A stretch of 64,000 nucleotides of DNA, taken from contig JACTVC010000006.1 of NCBI GenBank assembly GCA_018417955.1, forward strand, positions 1,426,001 to 1,490,000, written 5' to 3'. The DNA comes from Laccaria trichodermophora (lineage: Eukaryota > Basidiomycota > Agaricomycetes > Agaricales > Hydnangiaceae). The notes below the pieces were generated by a model. That model made no database searches. It was not told where the DNA came from and saw only the letters and a program-made list of their open reading frames with translations. Made by a program: the position numbers and the translations under genes. Below are positions 1-11,585 of this stretch, piece by piece (the first letter of the stretch is position 1; every line of letters begins with the position of its first letter).

Positions 1-1053
1 GTAGCTCACAATCTTTCCGATTATTGTATTGATGCTGTGCATGAAGCAATGAATTGTCTTGTATAAAATAAGCTCCAAGAATATGATCAGATGTTGTTTA
101 CTCACGAGAATCCATGGATATGTGTTTGTCCATTTTCTGTGGAATGCTACCATCGGTGTAGGATTGTCAGTACAAACTGCAATGATGGCCTTTGGATCAA
201 CACTTTTCTTTGCTAGGGCCTTGGTTGCAACATCACAAAGATTATCTGCAGTTGCGCGGATCCCAGTAAGTTCCTCCACTCCTAACACCACAGGAAACTC
301 CGCAACTTCTGCAACCATGCAACCATAGATGCTGCGTCTTTGGCTGTCATCCCACCCATCCATAAGGTATGTGAGATTATTCCTTCCCTCCAACCTTTTT
401 ACATCTGCACTGAATGCCTTCGCTTCCTCACCAGGAAGGAGCCGTTCCATCAAGGTGTAATGAGAGGCAGGGCCATAGGACAGCTGTAACATCTGGACCC
501 ATTTCCAGAAGAACGGGTTGTCAGCAGCAGAGAACGGGATATTTCTGTGAATGAAAAACCTGAAGGTCTTGATTTTTCAATATCCTTTCATGATTTTTGT
601 ATTCACACACCTCAGCATTCGTATATTTGCCTTATCGCTCTCGACCTCTGTCATTGCTCTATCAAGGAATGCATCAATTGGGCGCTTCACTGCCATGGCA
701 GACCCTGATTTTCCCTTTTGTCTCTTCCCTGCAGAAGATTCCTCGACAATCTCAACTTCACCGTCCTCATCCGATGTGCCAACCTTCTCGATCCCTGCTT
801 TCAACATCAGCAAGCGCCGGGCTTCTATCCTCACTTCCGGAGGCACATGCTTGCAGTTTCCTTGCCCATCAGCCTTTGTAAGATGGGAAAGACAGTGTAC
901 GTCACGGTGAACGATCGGGGTTGCTTCGGATGCAGGGCAGTATTTGCATGTCATAATCCATTGGTGAGATTTCGTTTTCGTGTCTTTCTCTGCAGAGAAA
1001 TGTGTGTGGATAAAGGAATCTTTTGGGAGCCCACCCTTATTTTGGCTTGCCAT
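1..1053 (-). CDS. hAT-family transposase, DUF659 type, 3' end cut by window edge
   Basis: Reading from an ATG at 1053, three exons (1053-611, 559-106, 57-1) join in frame across introns of 51 bp (610-560) and 48 bp (105-58). The N-terminal part carries a BED-like zinc-binding pattern (CKYC, then HRDVHCLSH). It is followed by the transposase region with LTYLMDGWDDSQRRS, VCTDNPTPMV and CFMHSINTIIGKI, which match the DUF659/hAT layout I know from fungal transposases. The reading frame is open throughout, so this copy may be recent. The C-terminal dimerisation domain would lie left of the window. Family assignment rests on motif recognition, not on a search. Confidence 0.85.
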
Positions 1054-1129
1054 GATAATTGTAGGGGTGTAGAGGGTAGTAGATTGTATTCTATGCTACT
1101 GAAAATGCCACGTCCTTCACTTTCCTTTT

Positions 1130-1215
1130 TTGGCTTTCGCCAGGTCTCGCCACCCATTTTTTGAATTTTCGTTTCGCCAGCTGGCGAAACCTGGCGTGGC
1201 AAGCTGGCGAGCAGT
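1130..1215. repeat. Nested inverted repeats, candidate terminal region of the hAT element
   Basis: Positions 1171-1190 are a perfect 20-bp palindrome (GTTTCGCCAGCTGGCGAAAC). It is flanked by imperfect inverted matches, TCGCCAGGTCTCGCCA on the left and TGGCAAGCTGGCGA on the right. It lies about 80-160 bp upstream of the transposase ATG, where the 5' terminal repeats of a hAT element would be expected. I could not fix the exact end or a target duplication because the other end is outside the window. Confidence 0.5.
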
Positions 1216-2390
1216 TGCCAACAACACTACCCATATCCCGTGAATTTGACTACTGCGGCGTTACAGCCAGGACTGTATACTCAAATGAATACTGGCTCAA
1301 AAAATCAGTTTCAAGTAGTTTCGTCAGCTGGGATGATGTAGAACACAATGTACTCTTATTGGGGAGCTTGCTCCCCTTTGTACTGCTAACTGACTCCAAA
1401 ATGTAGATGATGACCTAATCCACAAGTAGTTGGCCGTGTTTACACATTGCACAGCATGGACACCCCGTGCGAACTTGCTGATGTGTGCATGACTCACATG
1501 ACACAAATGACCATCCAACGCCATGATCTCTGTGTCTGGTCATTTCTGAATCTAATTCTTCTCTTCCAAGCCTGATCTCAAGTTACTTAGTATATTTTTC
1601 TTATCTAATTTGATCTGGTTACTACAGTCCAATTCAAATTTTCTGATGTATGAATTGCCCTCTTTCTCCTTCCTTGGCTTCTAATTTACACCTTAAATAA
1701 ATTTGAATTTTTCTTGAGCTATGCCTTCTGACCCTGATCTTCTGGCTGCAAAAAAAGGCTGGAAAAAACCTTGCTGACAATGTTTGCATTCAGGAATACA
1801 ATCACAAAATTCTGGTAAGTTCTATAAATCTTTCTTGACAGATGAGTGTTAGCTTCTGACTTCTATTTTCAATCTGATGGGGCAGGGCCTTCAAGGGTGA
1901 TACAACACACCAGTGTGTGATTTTTTTTCTATAAAACACAAAAACATAGATTGTCCAATATTTTTCATTATTCCTAATTTGCCCATGCAGATTGCTGGAG
2001 CTGGGCCTTCTCAGATTATTTTACCTGATCCTACTCAGCTTCAAAGTTTGACTCAGATTCTTGCCCCCTCAGTTACTTGTGTCAACCCTCAAGGCTCAGG
2101 CTGGAGTCCCAACAGCACATTAGGAAGACAAGACAGAAAAAACCCTTTCTGAACCCAGCTTACATTGTCTTTGGGCCTTTGGTGGCTGGCCTGGGCAATC
2201 TCAATTTGCAAAAGCCAAGGGTTGACTCTAATTGAAGCTTCAATTGATCTGGGTCCTAGAGATTTTGCACCTGGTGGGGCTTCCCATTGAGTTACCTGCA
2301 ACAAGTTGAGCAGGAACTCCTTAAATGAAATTGCACAGAGAGGACAACATACAGTGTGAAGCCCTAGGTTTGACATAAACAATTAATGGT
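1216..2390. other. AT-rich intergenic stretch, nothing recognised
   Basis: I see only short frames without splice continuity. The sequence is AT-rich with homopolymer runs and looks like old repeat or intergenic DNA. Confidence 0.4.
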
Positions 2391-2880
2391 TGGAAGTCCA
2401 GTCTTGTGACTGGAAAAAGACTGTAACCAGACCAGACCAAGACTGCAAAAAGACCAGTCTAAATGAACTGGTTTTTTATAGCCCATTAAATACCCTTCAA
2501 AACACACTCAAGCACATATTAATTGGTTCAAAACTAACAAAGATATAGTTGAAAATGTAAATTTTTACTGAAAATAGTAGATATACCAGACTTTTTTTAT
2601 AGAAACACCAACTCTTAACAGAATTTAATGTTCTTGGCTCTTTTTAAAGCTACAAAAAACATTAATAGATTGACTGATTTATAATTCTAAAATATTGGCC
2701 AAAAGACCAGTTTCAAACCAGTTAAAACCAAAGAAAACCAAAACCAGTCTATAGACCACAAAAAGACCACAGGCCACAGTTTTTTGTGGTCCAGTTCAGT
2801 TTTTTGACTTCTGGGAAAAGGGCAGACTGGTTAAAGCCCTGGAGCATCAAAAACCAGACCATACTGGACTTTTAAACACT
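2391..2880. mobile_element. CCAGTC-rich foldback/MITE-like element, copy 1
   Basis: This ~490-bp stretch begins with GGAAGTCCAGTCTTG and ends with the inverted ACTGGACTTTTAAAC. Both ends are packed with GACCAG/CTGGTC motifs. The AT-rich core (for example CTAACAAAGATATAG, GAAAATAGTAGATATACC and GTTCTTGGCTC) matches, in reverse orientation, the core of the element at 30610-31098. No coding potential is visible. It looks like a non-autonomous DNA element, but I could not define a target duplication. Confidence 0.6.
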
Positions 2881-2938
2881 ATAAACAATTATGACATGGA
2901 TTCATCTGAGTATATATTTTATGGTCAAATATGCTATA

Positions 2939-3350
2939 CAGTCATCCACCCCCTAATGATACACCACCCCTGTTTGATACACTTTTGACTAGCCTATATC
3001 TCACTCAATACTACACCAATTTTTACGAAACAAGTTGTAACATGTAGTACATGCTCATATCTACCACTCTACAAAATTTGGATGCAATCGAGGCAGCATT
3101 GATAAAGCTGTGGAGCATTCAAAATGGACTGTTTTTCGGAAATAGCCGAAATACAGTCACACCCCTCTGTGATACACCTATAATCCTACTTTTTCTCTGT
3201 GAAATGCTGGTCAAACATTCTGAAATTTGGTACAGTCATAGATGGGCATTTATCCGAGATTTTCATGTAGTTTTTATTGTGAAAGGTTGTGCTCAAATTT
3301 GTTGAAGCTAATTTCTCATTTTTGGTGTATCATTAGCAGGTGGATGACTG
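2939..3350. mobile_element. Mariner/pogo-like MITE with TA target duplication
   Basis: The 412-bp element starts CAGTCATCCACC and ends GGTGGATGACTG. The matching terminal repeat is about 30 bp with a two-base mismatch and includes CTAATGATACACCA. It is bounded on both sides by TA (2937-2938 and 3351-3352), the target duplication of Tc1/mariner and pogo elements. An internal degenerate copy of the terminal motif lies near 3150-3190. There is no transposase frame, so it is non-autonomous. Confidence 0.8.
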
Positions 3351-3812
3351 TAAGACCTATCAGCAATTTTGGTATGAAAAAAAAAGTTGATTCAATAAAC
3401 TAGGATACATCAAGCTCCCCATCTAGTCTGCGAGGTACTCGCATACAAATTCGTTCTGAAACTTGTACAAACCTCGAGTTCCTTTGTGAGTTTCGAGAAC
3501 TTGAGGCCATTTTGGAACGAATGTCGTCTCCGCCATTCAGAATTCTGAGCTTTCCCCACGCTGGCATTATTGAGGGAAGTTTGGACTTTATTTGCGTGGT
3601 CTGAGAGCCCGTGAGCTGGTGAATATATGTTGCGATGCGTTGTCGAAGGTCGCCAAGGACTGCGGACGGGGTCCTGCACGAACAAACACGCTTTGCAAAC
3701 TCATGATCAACTGTGTTTGTGATCTCGTCACGTGGTCACTCCATCTCCTGACTTTCATTGTCAACCTCAATTTCTGGCGCTCGCATCCTCTCCAATCTCT
3801 ATTACTCATCGA

Positions 3813-4480
3813 AATGGCTCCGTATCACGGCAATTACAAGAAGAAGAAAAGGGGGAAGATTTACGAAGCACAAGCAGAATAGAATTGGCAGAGGCGTCGA
3901 GCAAAATCAACCATGAGGTTCGTCCATTTCTTCGCTCTCAAATCGGTAGGATACTAAGTGGCAGGGGAATCAGAAGCACCCAAATACACGAAGGGTCTCT
4001 TGAGAGAGGAATCTCATCAAGGAGCCTGCTGGTCAAGCTGGCCATGACTGGAACCTTCAGCGTGCGATGGGCTTATCTGGTAAGATCGTCAGTATGCTTT
4101 GATCAGAGTGCGTACGATATAAATTTCAAAGCTATGAGGTCTCATTTCTCGTATACTTAGTCTTAGGTAGTTGAATTAGCAAGGAAGCACGGTGCGTCTA
4201 TGGTATGTGAATTTTTGATGTTTTTTGCTGCATATATGCGCTCATATTTTATTAGGCGTAAGGGAAAATCAAGTTGCTTGCTAGTTTCATAATGGCTGGC
4301 CGGCGCACGAACTAATTAAACAATACTTTACAGATCAGTTCAGTGCACTTACATGCAAAGCGAAGCAGCTTTGGAAGAGCTATACAGCAGTGGGAGGAGA
4401 GCAGTGGCAGTGAAGGGGGTCTCTCATCGTCAAGCGAAGAAGACAGCGGTGAGGAGGAGGTGGATGGGCCATCAGTCTGA
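3813..4480 (+). CDS. Possible intron-rich small gene, unrecognised
   Basis: GC content and codon texture change here from the AT-rich elements to gene-like DNA. An ATG at 3813 opens a lysine-rich start (MAPYHGNYKKKKRGK). A later exon-like block, preceded by TTTACAG at 4333, encodes an acidic serine-rich end (SSSSEEDSGEEEVDGPSV) with a stop at 4480. I could not join the intermediate exons convincingly, so product, start and exon number are open. Basic start and acidic tail would suit a nuclear protein, but that is a guess. No family recognised. Confidence 0.25.
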
Positions 4481-5792
4481 ACGAGGAAGGTCAATCTGGT
4501 AAGTTTGGGCTGAAATGCGATACTTGTCTGCTGATCTCGTGGTGCAGATTCTATCACCTCAGCCCGTCGCCTCTAAGTTCTCAGAATCAGTCAGCAAGAA
4601 CCGACATCTTTAGCAGTTCCGTGACAAAATGGTCGTACGTATGTGTGGTGCGCTTCCCACTTTTTTCACCTCTTGCACTGAAATTCAAGCCCATTTCGTG
4701 TACAAGAACTTCAAGAGCCTAATTAAGATTTGGCCTGGTCGTCATTGAGGCGACTCTGCGTCAACATCTCTAATGGCCTTCAATACAATGGACTTGGCCT
4801 CCTTTTCTAGATTGTTCCTTGTTCCTCAGGCTGTCGTCGCCTCAAACCTGATTTCACAAGATATGAAGATTTCACCCGAGCAGGCGCACACAACGATGAT
4901 CGAGGGCGGGAGGGCTGGATTCTCAGTTTATGCGCATGAAGAGACCCACTACTCGAAAGAGGAAGGACCTCGCCAATCAAGTACGACATCCGCTCGCCGC
5001 CGTCGTTCGCAACGAGTCGTCGTCATTTCGTCGACGACGACTGGTGGCGGTATGAGAGGGCATCAAACCCCGAAATTTCGACGCGCTGATCTATCAAGCT
5101 TTTAGTAAAGCGGCAAGCCTATGCAGCGCGCACAGCGGAATTCCAGTGTCCATCATCAAGTCCAATGAGTCCTGCACCCTCATCGCCTGAACCTTTTGTA
5201 GTACGTGTTTCTCATAGCCTTCTCGTCAACATCAATTAACGACCCAAACAAGACTTCTCAGCGTGGTGAAGGCTGGCGCTGGCCGGGACGTATGACTCGG
5301 TCTCGGTCTCGTTCAATAACTTATTATCCTTTGCTCTCCTTTGTTGCTATACACCCTCCGGCTGTTGTTGCCCATCAGATAGAAAGCTGTAGTACATTTT
5401 TTCGGATGCCTACCCTGTAAAAAAATTCAATGTGTAAAGTACCACTTCAATGCAGAACCCGTTTACATTCATTGTCGTTCAGGCTGAAAAGCAATGTGTC
5501 CGACTACGATACATACTGTGCACCATGAAAAAGCAGTTTTTAAGACATTGTTCATCACTGCTGATGACATTGATTTTTCAACGTCAATACCGACGTGTAC
5601 CGTCTTACACACTGATTTTCATTGGCATCTACACTGAGTAGCAACGGCTTCAACAATGATTTTTACGCTAATTACTTCCCACAGTGTTGAAGGAGTGTCA
5701 CTGGCACGTGAATGAAACGTTTGTAACATCAAAGCCACGTCGTACTCAGCAACTCTCAAGCTCAAGGCCTATTCATAACCTATAAAACTATC
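4481..5792. other. Stretch upstream of SEC13, no confident gene
   Basis: A 110-codon frame (4773-5105) and an ATGGTC followed at once by a GTACGT donor near 4629 are present. No chain of exons resembles a known protein. The last few hundred bases before 5793 would include the SEC13 promoter. Confidence 0.3.
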
Positions 5793-7080
5793 ATGGCGAG
5801 TACGAATTTGCGCTCTGTCACATTCAAATGACTTACTGGACTATGCTAGGCAGCCGCAGCCGTCTCGGATTCGGTGCCCATCGAGACTGCACATGAGGAT
5901 ATGATCGTACGCTCATTTGATTACAACAAATGCATCTCCTTGTAATACGTGAAAACCAGCACGACGCGCAGCTCGACTACTATGGCAAACGCCTAGCCAC
6001 CTGCTCTTCAGATCGTAGTGTGAAAGTATTTGACGTAGTTGACGGGGATGCTCAAAGATCGACTGCTGGTCAGACACTCAAAGGGTACGCGTTACACTCG
6101 TGGATGTTTCGACCTGGCCTTCACTTGAAACGCAGGCATACTGGGCCGGTCTGGCAAATTGCTTGGGCACACCCAAAATACGGGCACATTCTCGCTTCAT
6201 GTTCGTATGATGGAAAGGTGTTGATTTGGAAGGAACAACCTGGACAGGGAGCTGCTCAGGGAGGGTGGATCAAGATTAAAGAGCATACTTTGCATACAGC
6301 CTCAGGTAAAAGGTTTCAATCACATTGCGCGGTTATTTCACTTACCCATTTTACTAGTGAACTCTGTATCTTGGGCGCCCCACGAACTCGGGGCTATCCT
6401 TGCTTGCGCATCCTCTGATGGAAAGCTTTCAGTTTTAACCTTCAAAAGTACGTCTATACTTGGTCACGTTCACATATCCATCTTACATATCATGGTCAGA
6501 CGATGGCCAATGGGACGCTGACATCTTCAACGGTCATGCTATTGGCTGCAATGCTGTTTCCTGGGCGCCCGCAATTCTCCCCGGTTCTCTGATCACTCCC
6601 CAACCCCAAGTAGCGCCTGGCCAACCCCAATCATCACCCACCTCCTCCGTCAAGCACTTCGCCAGTGCCGGCTGTGACAATCTCGTCAAGATCTGGGGAT
6701 ACCGCGAAGATACGCAATCATGGGCCGAGGAGGAGACGCTGGAAGGTCACACTGACTGGGTGCGAGACGTGGCGTGGGCTCCAAATGTTGGCCTTCCGAG
6801 GAGCTACATCGCAACCGCCTCGCAGGATAAGACAGTCCTCATCTGGACAAAGGACACTCCCACTGCTCCATGGGTGAAAACCGCTTTGGATCCATCGACG
6901 TCACTCGCTCCTACCTCTGGTGCACCCCCTCCACCTGGTAAATTCCCTGACGTCGTTTGGCGCGTGTCATGGAGCCTTGCTGGGAACTTGCTTGCCGTCA
7001 GCTGCGGAGATGGTAGGGTGACCCTGTGGAAGGAGAACCTGAAGGGCGTTTGGGAGTGTGTCAGTGATATGAACAGCTAA
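5793..7080 (+). CDS. SEC13: Sec13, COPII/nuclear pore beta-propeller protein
   Basis: Six exons (5793-5799, 5854-5906, 5960-6084, 6136-6305, 6358-6447, 6500-7080) join to 341 aa with every phase consistent; the first exon is only 7 bp. Sec13 is a WD40 protein that pairs with Sec31 in the outer COPII coat and with Nup84-complex partners in the nuclear pore. The order of signatures fits the family: ETAHEDMI, then [99 protein letters not shown] and a C-terminal [20 protein letters not shown]. It is slightly longer than the ~300 aa typical of yeast, owing to a Pro-rich insert ([11 protein letters not shown]) and a linker before the last blade. No defects seen. Confidence 0.95.
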
Positions 7081-8516
7081 ACCTATTGTGACTGCAATGG
7101 TGCGCGCTTGTAGACTGGATGAGATACTATTTTACAACTTTTTATCGAAGCGCCTTTTGCCCATAAAGCGATCCTGCGAGTCGCAGTGCACTTGACGCCC
7201 TTTTGTTAATTGTTCACTGAACAACGGCTCCGAGTCACGGCTATCATGCAGTGATACTTTACAACGCTCATCGCAACAAAATTTTCCAGGTTCCGAGCAG
7301 CCTGAGAAGCAGCATTGTTATCGTTGGAGGCGCGCAAATTTCAGCGTCAAGGCTGTTTCTAAATCCGAGGACAGATCTCGGAGGAGGCTTCCAATTCATT
7401 GTTGTTTTGCGAGGCGCGCGTCTGCTTCTTGGCGCCAACTTTTTGAATCCCAAATACACCACTGCGCTTTTGACGCGTTGGTTGTAAAAAACACCAATGA
7501 CTACTTCAAATCAGGAATTCTGGAGGATACCTAAAGCCGCTATCACGGCTTACATAGGTCTATGTAGGTCGCATAGGTGCGGCTGGGTACCTCCCTACTT
7601 CCTGATACCATCAGTGCCGGGGCACACTATCCAGCGAACGAGATTTTCTTAGTTTGCTGTGCAACGTACGACAAGACCGTTGCAATGAAGTTATTAGGTT
7701 ACTAGGTATTTTCTCGTACAATTCGAGGGATTCTATTTCGTTTGCTTCAAAATTGTTTAACAACGGCATAGGATCTTAATAAAAATTCAAGGGTGCCTCG
7801 TTCCAAGGGTCTGTCGTGAAACTCCTGCCGATGAATGCGGATTGAGGCGTTTGATGGTACGTTTAATTGAACATCTCTTCGCCGCCGGACTTCAAGTTAA
7901 AACCTTGCTAAGATTATGCGGTCCGACACCAAAGGGTATCTGTTCGAGGTGGTATCAAATCCCGTCCGAGTCCGAGTCGTCGCGGAGCCTCATCAGGTAC
8001 AACACTTTGCTTTTGAACGATACTGATACACAACTTCCACTGCACTTCGCTTGTCAGCTGACGATACAACCCATAAGATGCGTTGACGGCCAACTATTTC
8101 GCAGAGAAGCCCGAGGATGGCTAGCCAAATCAAGTCCTGCTCGGCGCTCGGCTCTAGCCTCTCCGTAACATTCACACCTTACCTGAACTATTGTAAAGGG
8201 CGACGTGTTGTCGGCCGTTGGCGTTTTGGCGGCTTTCAAAAACAGGCCGGACGGTTCTGTTGATCCCCGTCGCGCGTGGCTAGTACAACTTGTATAACAC
8301 TGCTGCCAAGGACATTTCGTCGCTCTACACCGGAGCACATATTCATATAGATCATTACCTGGCTGCATACTTGTTGAATAGAGGCCAAGACGGGGGGGCT
8401 GTGTGATCATATATTGTTGTGTTAAATTGGCGCGGCGGGCTCTAGAAATACAAATTACAAAGTCCGTGGTAGGTGGTGCAGTGTTTAAAGATCAAGGCTT
8501 GTTTTGTGGTTCATTT
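7081..8516. other. Gene-poor stretch downstream of SEC13
   Basis: Only short unsupported frames occur here. Around 7545-7600 there is a local short-repeat patch (CATAGGTCTATGTAGGTCGC). I recognise no gene, RNA or mobile element. Confidence 0.4.
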
Positions 8517-8799
8517 TCATGGGCACTGTGAGCACGGTCCTTGGGTCTGTTTGGAAAATAGCCTTCATCACCATCGCTGAGTCGTGTTAGGTAAATATGA
8601 AACTTACCTCTCCAGTGATAATCCTCTCTGGCTTATCGAAATATCGCCTACAACGACACTGAGTTCTTGTACCACAAGTGGAGGGGTGATTGGTGCTGTT
8701 ATAGCAATCAAAGGAGCCACAGTCGACATTGGTATCGCCAATGAAGGTCAGATGCCCGCAAGGTGTCGTTTTGACGAACCGGAGCCGTCTATGGCACAT
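8517..8799 (-). CDS. 73-aa cysteine-rich protein, Agaricomycete-type hypothetical
   Basis: Two exons, 8799-8608 and 8546-8517, join across a 61-bp intron with good GTAAGT and ACAG signals to give 73 aa. The layout is TTPCGH, then VDCGSFDC, a short spacer with HPSTC, CRCRRYFDKPERIITGE, and a C-terminal PCSQCP after the intron. Nine or so cysteines arranged in CxC/CxxC pairs suggest metal binding. No signal peptide or membrane segment is present. From memory, similar short proteins with CGH...DCG...CRC...PERI...PCxxC occur in many copies in mushroom genomes as hypotheticals; I know of no function. The precise splice and family-like ending make a real gene likely despite its size. Confidence 0.6.
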
Positions 8800-10229
8800 A
8801 TTTCTAGCGTCACGCTATTTCAGAACCGTCGCGGAATCCAATGTCGTCGAACAGGGACCTCACGTTTTGTTACGTCGGCGGAGGTAGGAGAGGAACAAGG
8901 CTTGATCGCAAATCAGACTTTTTTTGAGTTCAATCTCGCTGTGGATTGAGTTCTATCAGCGATCGGTCGTCGTTGAAGCTAATAAGCGACTTACCGTGCT
9001 GCTGGGCGGGGAAGAAAGACGTTGGCGAACACTAGTTCTTGGTTCCCCTTCTAAAACTGCTTTATAAAGAGGGCTAAACCCGTTCTTGTAGGGCGAGGGT
9101 TCGCGGACCGGTACGCTGTTCCCCTCCAATAAACGGCCGAATTACGTCTGGAATATTTGGTGAAAGATGAACCTATGACTGAGGGAGTTTGAAAAAAACA
9201 AGGTTCTGTCCAGTACCTGGCATAGTTGTGATGCACATCGAGATAAGGACAGAGAGAATTAGGCAAGTCTTGGCCAGTGGTTCGGGAGTGAATAGTTACG
9301 AATGATATCGATGGGCTTTCCAAAGGAATTTATCCAATCAAACCACGGAAATCGATCTTGTTTCCTCGATCCCCCCCGACGCAGAGTTCATGATCTCCAG
9401 GGCAGACTCGACGAGAGTGGAAATGTCAGGCCGTCAGAGCCCAGAGGTACCTGTGAAACAATACCCATTTGGACTTTGAGTAGATATTGATTTGCTGCTT
9501 CGAGGGCAAACCTCTAGAGTCTGTTGGAATGAAAGTCTGGTAACATTGTTGGTTCGACACTTATATCGCGCGGACAGTATACGCTGGTGAAGGCTTGGAG
9601 AAAAGGGAGAAAAGTTTTCCCGAAGCTTGGCTGTCACCTGGAGGTTTTCTTCAACTGTCAGTCAAAAAAACAAAGGTACGGAAAAAATCCAACTGTACTG
9701 CAATCTGTCCAGGATTGACGCGATAATCAGATTGCGGAAGCTTTTTTGATTAACGCCGCACACTTGCCTTGTGAAATAAGTGCAGAGTTTATTCTTAGTC
9801 TTCTATCTCTTCTTTACCATGGATCGTGAATGCCCCTGGTTGGTTCCCCTCTACAAACCTCGCTATACCTTTTAATGCTGCAGTGTTCCATATGTAGTTA
9901 GACGTGTTGGGCAGCCGCTGTGTCCGAGTCACACCTCGTGCCATTTACAAGGAGATTTAATTTAAAAACGAATGCTCGTCAGGTCATTCCTAATCATTAA
10001 ATTCAACCTTGTGACCAACTGATAAATGCTAAAAAGTCTCCTACCTTCGAGAACAATGGTCAGTAAAGGTTAACACTGGCCAAGAAACTGGTAGCTTGAG
10101 GGTCTTTCGCGAATCACGAGGTGCTGGCGTCCGGTTTCTCGTAAGTAGACACTGACAATATAAGGATTCATCATGAATATGAGGAAAACGTATCGTTTTG
10201 AGCATTGATACCTTTCCCTGCTACGCCAA
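8800..10229. other. Gene-poor stretch, no confident feature
   Basis: The longest frame is a 90-codon minus frame at 9051-9323 with no recognisable features. Base composition is gene-like rather than repeat-like, so decayed genes are possible. Confidence 0.35.
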
Positions 10230-11345
10230 GAACATCTTGTATGTGGTTCCGAATAATCATAACCGGAGGCATTTTTGGCACCATAACGAATTTTGTGCAA
10301 ATTGAAAAGATTGTTCCCCATCGTCGATGCTTCTAAAACGCACCATTCCTAAGATGTATAACCCTTAATAAACATGACGTAGAGTCTAAGAACGCGACAA
10401 ACATCGAATGAATTGTGGGAAGAAGGATCCATTAGAGATAAGAAGTCAAGGGATGACGCTGTGTGGTTAACGCTCGTGCGAGTCCACAAGGGGGCTTGAA
10501 TTTGAGCTTGTGACCAGTTGATCGCCAACTCTGGTGAAAAGCTATCAAGGAAGGCCAAGTCGGTCCAAGGAACTGATGACGCCTTTCGTGAATTGCGAGA
10601 CGCCACTCGCCGGGTAAGCAGTGTGCGCTAAACATATGGCATAAACATGAGTGAAGAGTCAATAAGTGCTCTAAGCATCAACTAACTTTGTTCCTCTAAG
10701 AATTGGTATGAGGTTCTGATAGATTCCAATCAGGGCTCGAGCCGTGCAAATTACGGTGGCTGTTCCATACCGTCGACGCTGCTGGAATGCGACGTTCCGT
10801 ACGATGCCCAACCCTAACTTATGAAACGTCAGAGCAAGTCAACAATGTGGCAATCAATCTTCAACAAACATTGACTGACGCGCTCATTGTTCTTCCCGAC
10901 TGAGATAGTCGGCTTACTGAGTATCTGCTTCGAGCCCATTAACCCATGGCCAGCTGCAGTGGCAAACTACCGGGTTGTCCAATGTCTTCAAAGAGGCCGT
11001 CAATACTAAAAGCCAGCAAAAAACTGGTGGAGGGTTTCACGAGTAACTTTTCCGTGCGTATGCGCTACTAAATGCGGAATTATAAACTTGAGATAGGTAT
11101 AAGTCACCAATGGTTTTCCATCTCACGTAAAAAAGAACTCACATGTGGTTCTGATAGGTGGTAGTCAGGGGCATTTCTGGCCCCGTGCACGGGGTAAATC
11201 TGTGTAAGTCGATATGACTGTTCCCTATCGTTGACGCTGCCTAGACTATGCATTCCGTGGGTTGTCCAACCCTACATGGAGCGTCAGAGAAACTTACCAA
11301 ACATGCCACTGTAGTCTTGCCACAATTAACTGTCAGAATATCTTT
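10230..11345. repeat. Three diverged tandem copies of a ~450-bp unit
   Basis: Related blocks begin near 10240, 10708 and 11148. They share, in order, ATGTGGTTC-like, TCATAACC/CCAATCAGG/GTAGTCAGG-like, TGTTCC..TCG..GACGCT and, in the last two, GCCCAACCCTA/GTCCAACCCTA followed by an AACGTCAGAG/GAGCGTCAGAG motif. Spacing is 440-470 bp. Identity is low, so this is an old duplication. Reading frames are interrupted; the units may be remnants of a small duplicated gene. Confidence 0.45.
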
Positions 11346-11585
11346 ACGGTATCAGAAGGTGTTAGTCGTCGTGGGTGTAATAACCCTTAGTTTTGCGGAT
11401 TCAAAGAAAAGCTTGAAAAACCCAGGGAATTGTGTCTAATGGAGGGAGGACGGTAATGTTTTCTGAGATGAGCATCGGCATTCGGGACACGTCCCTGCCA
11501 AACGCGAGTAAACACAATCTGGGGCCAAATGCCGTCACTCTTATCCTCTTACTTACAGCCAACTCACAGCCGCCAAGGTTCTCAA

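Noticed and set aside
4773..5105. 110-codon plus ORF upstream of SEC13
   Set aside because: No recognisable domain, low-complexity Ser/Arg/Thr end, and no supporting splice structure.
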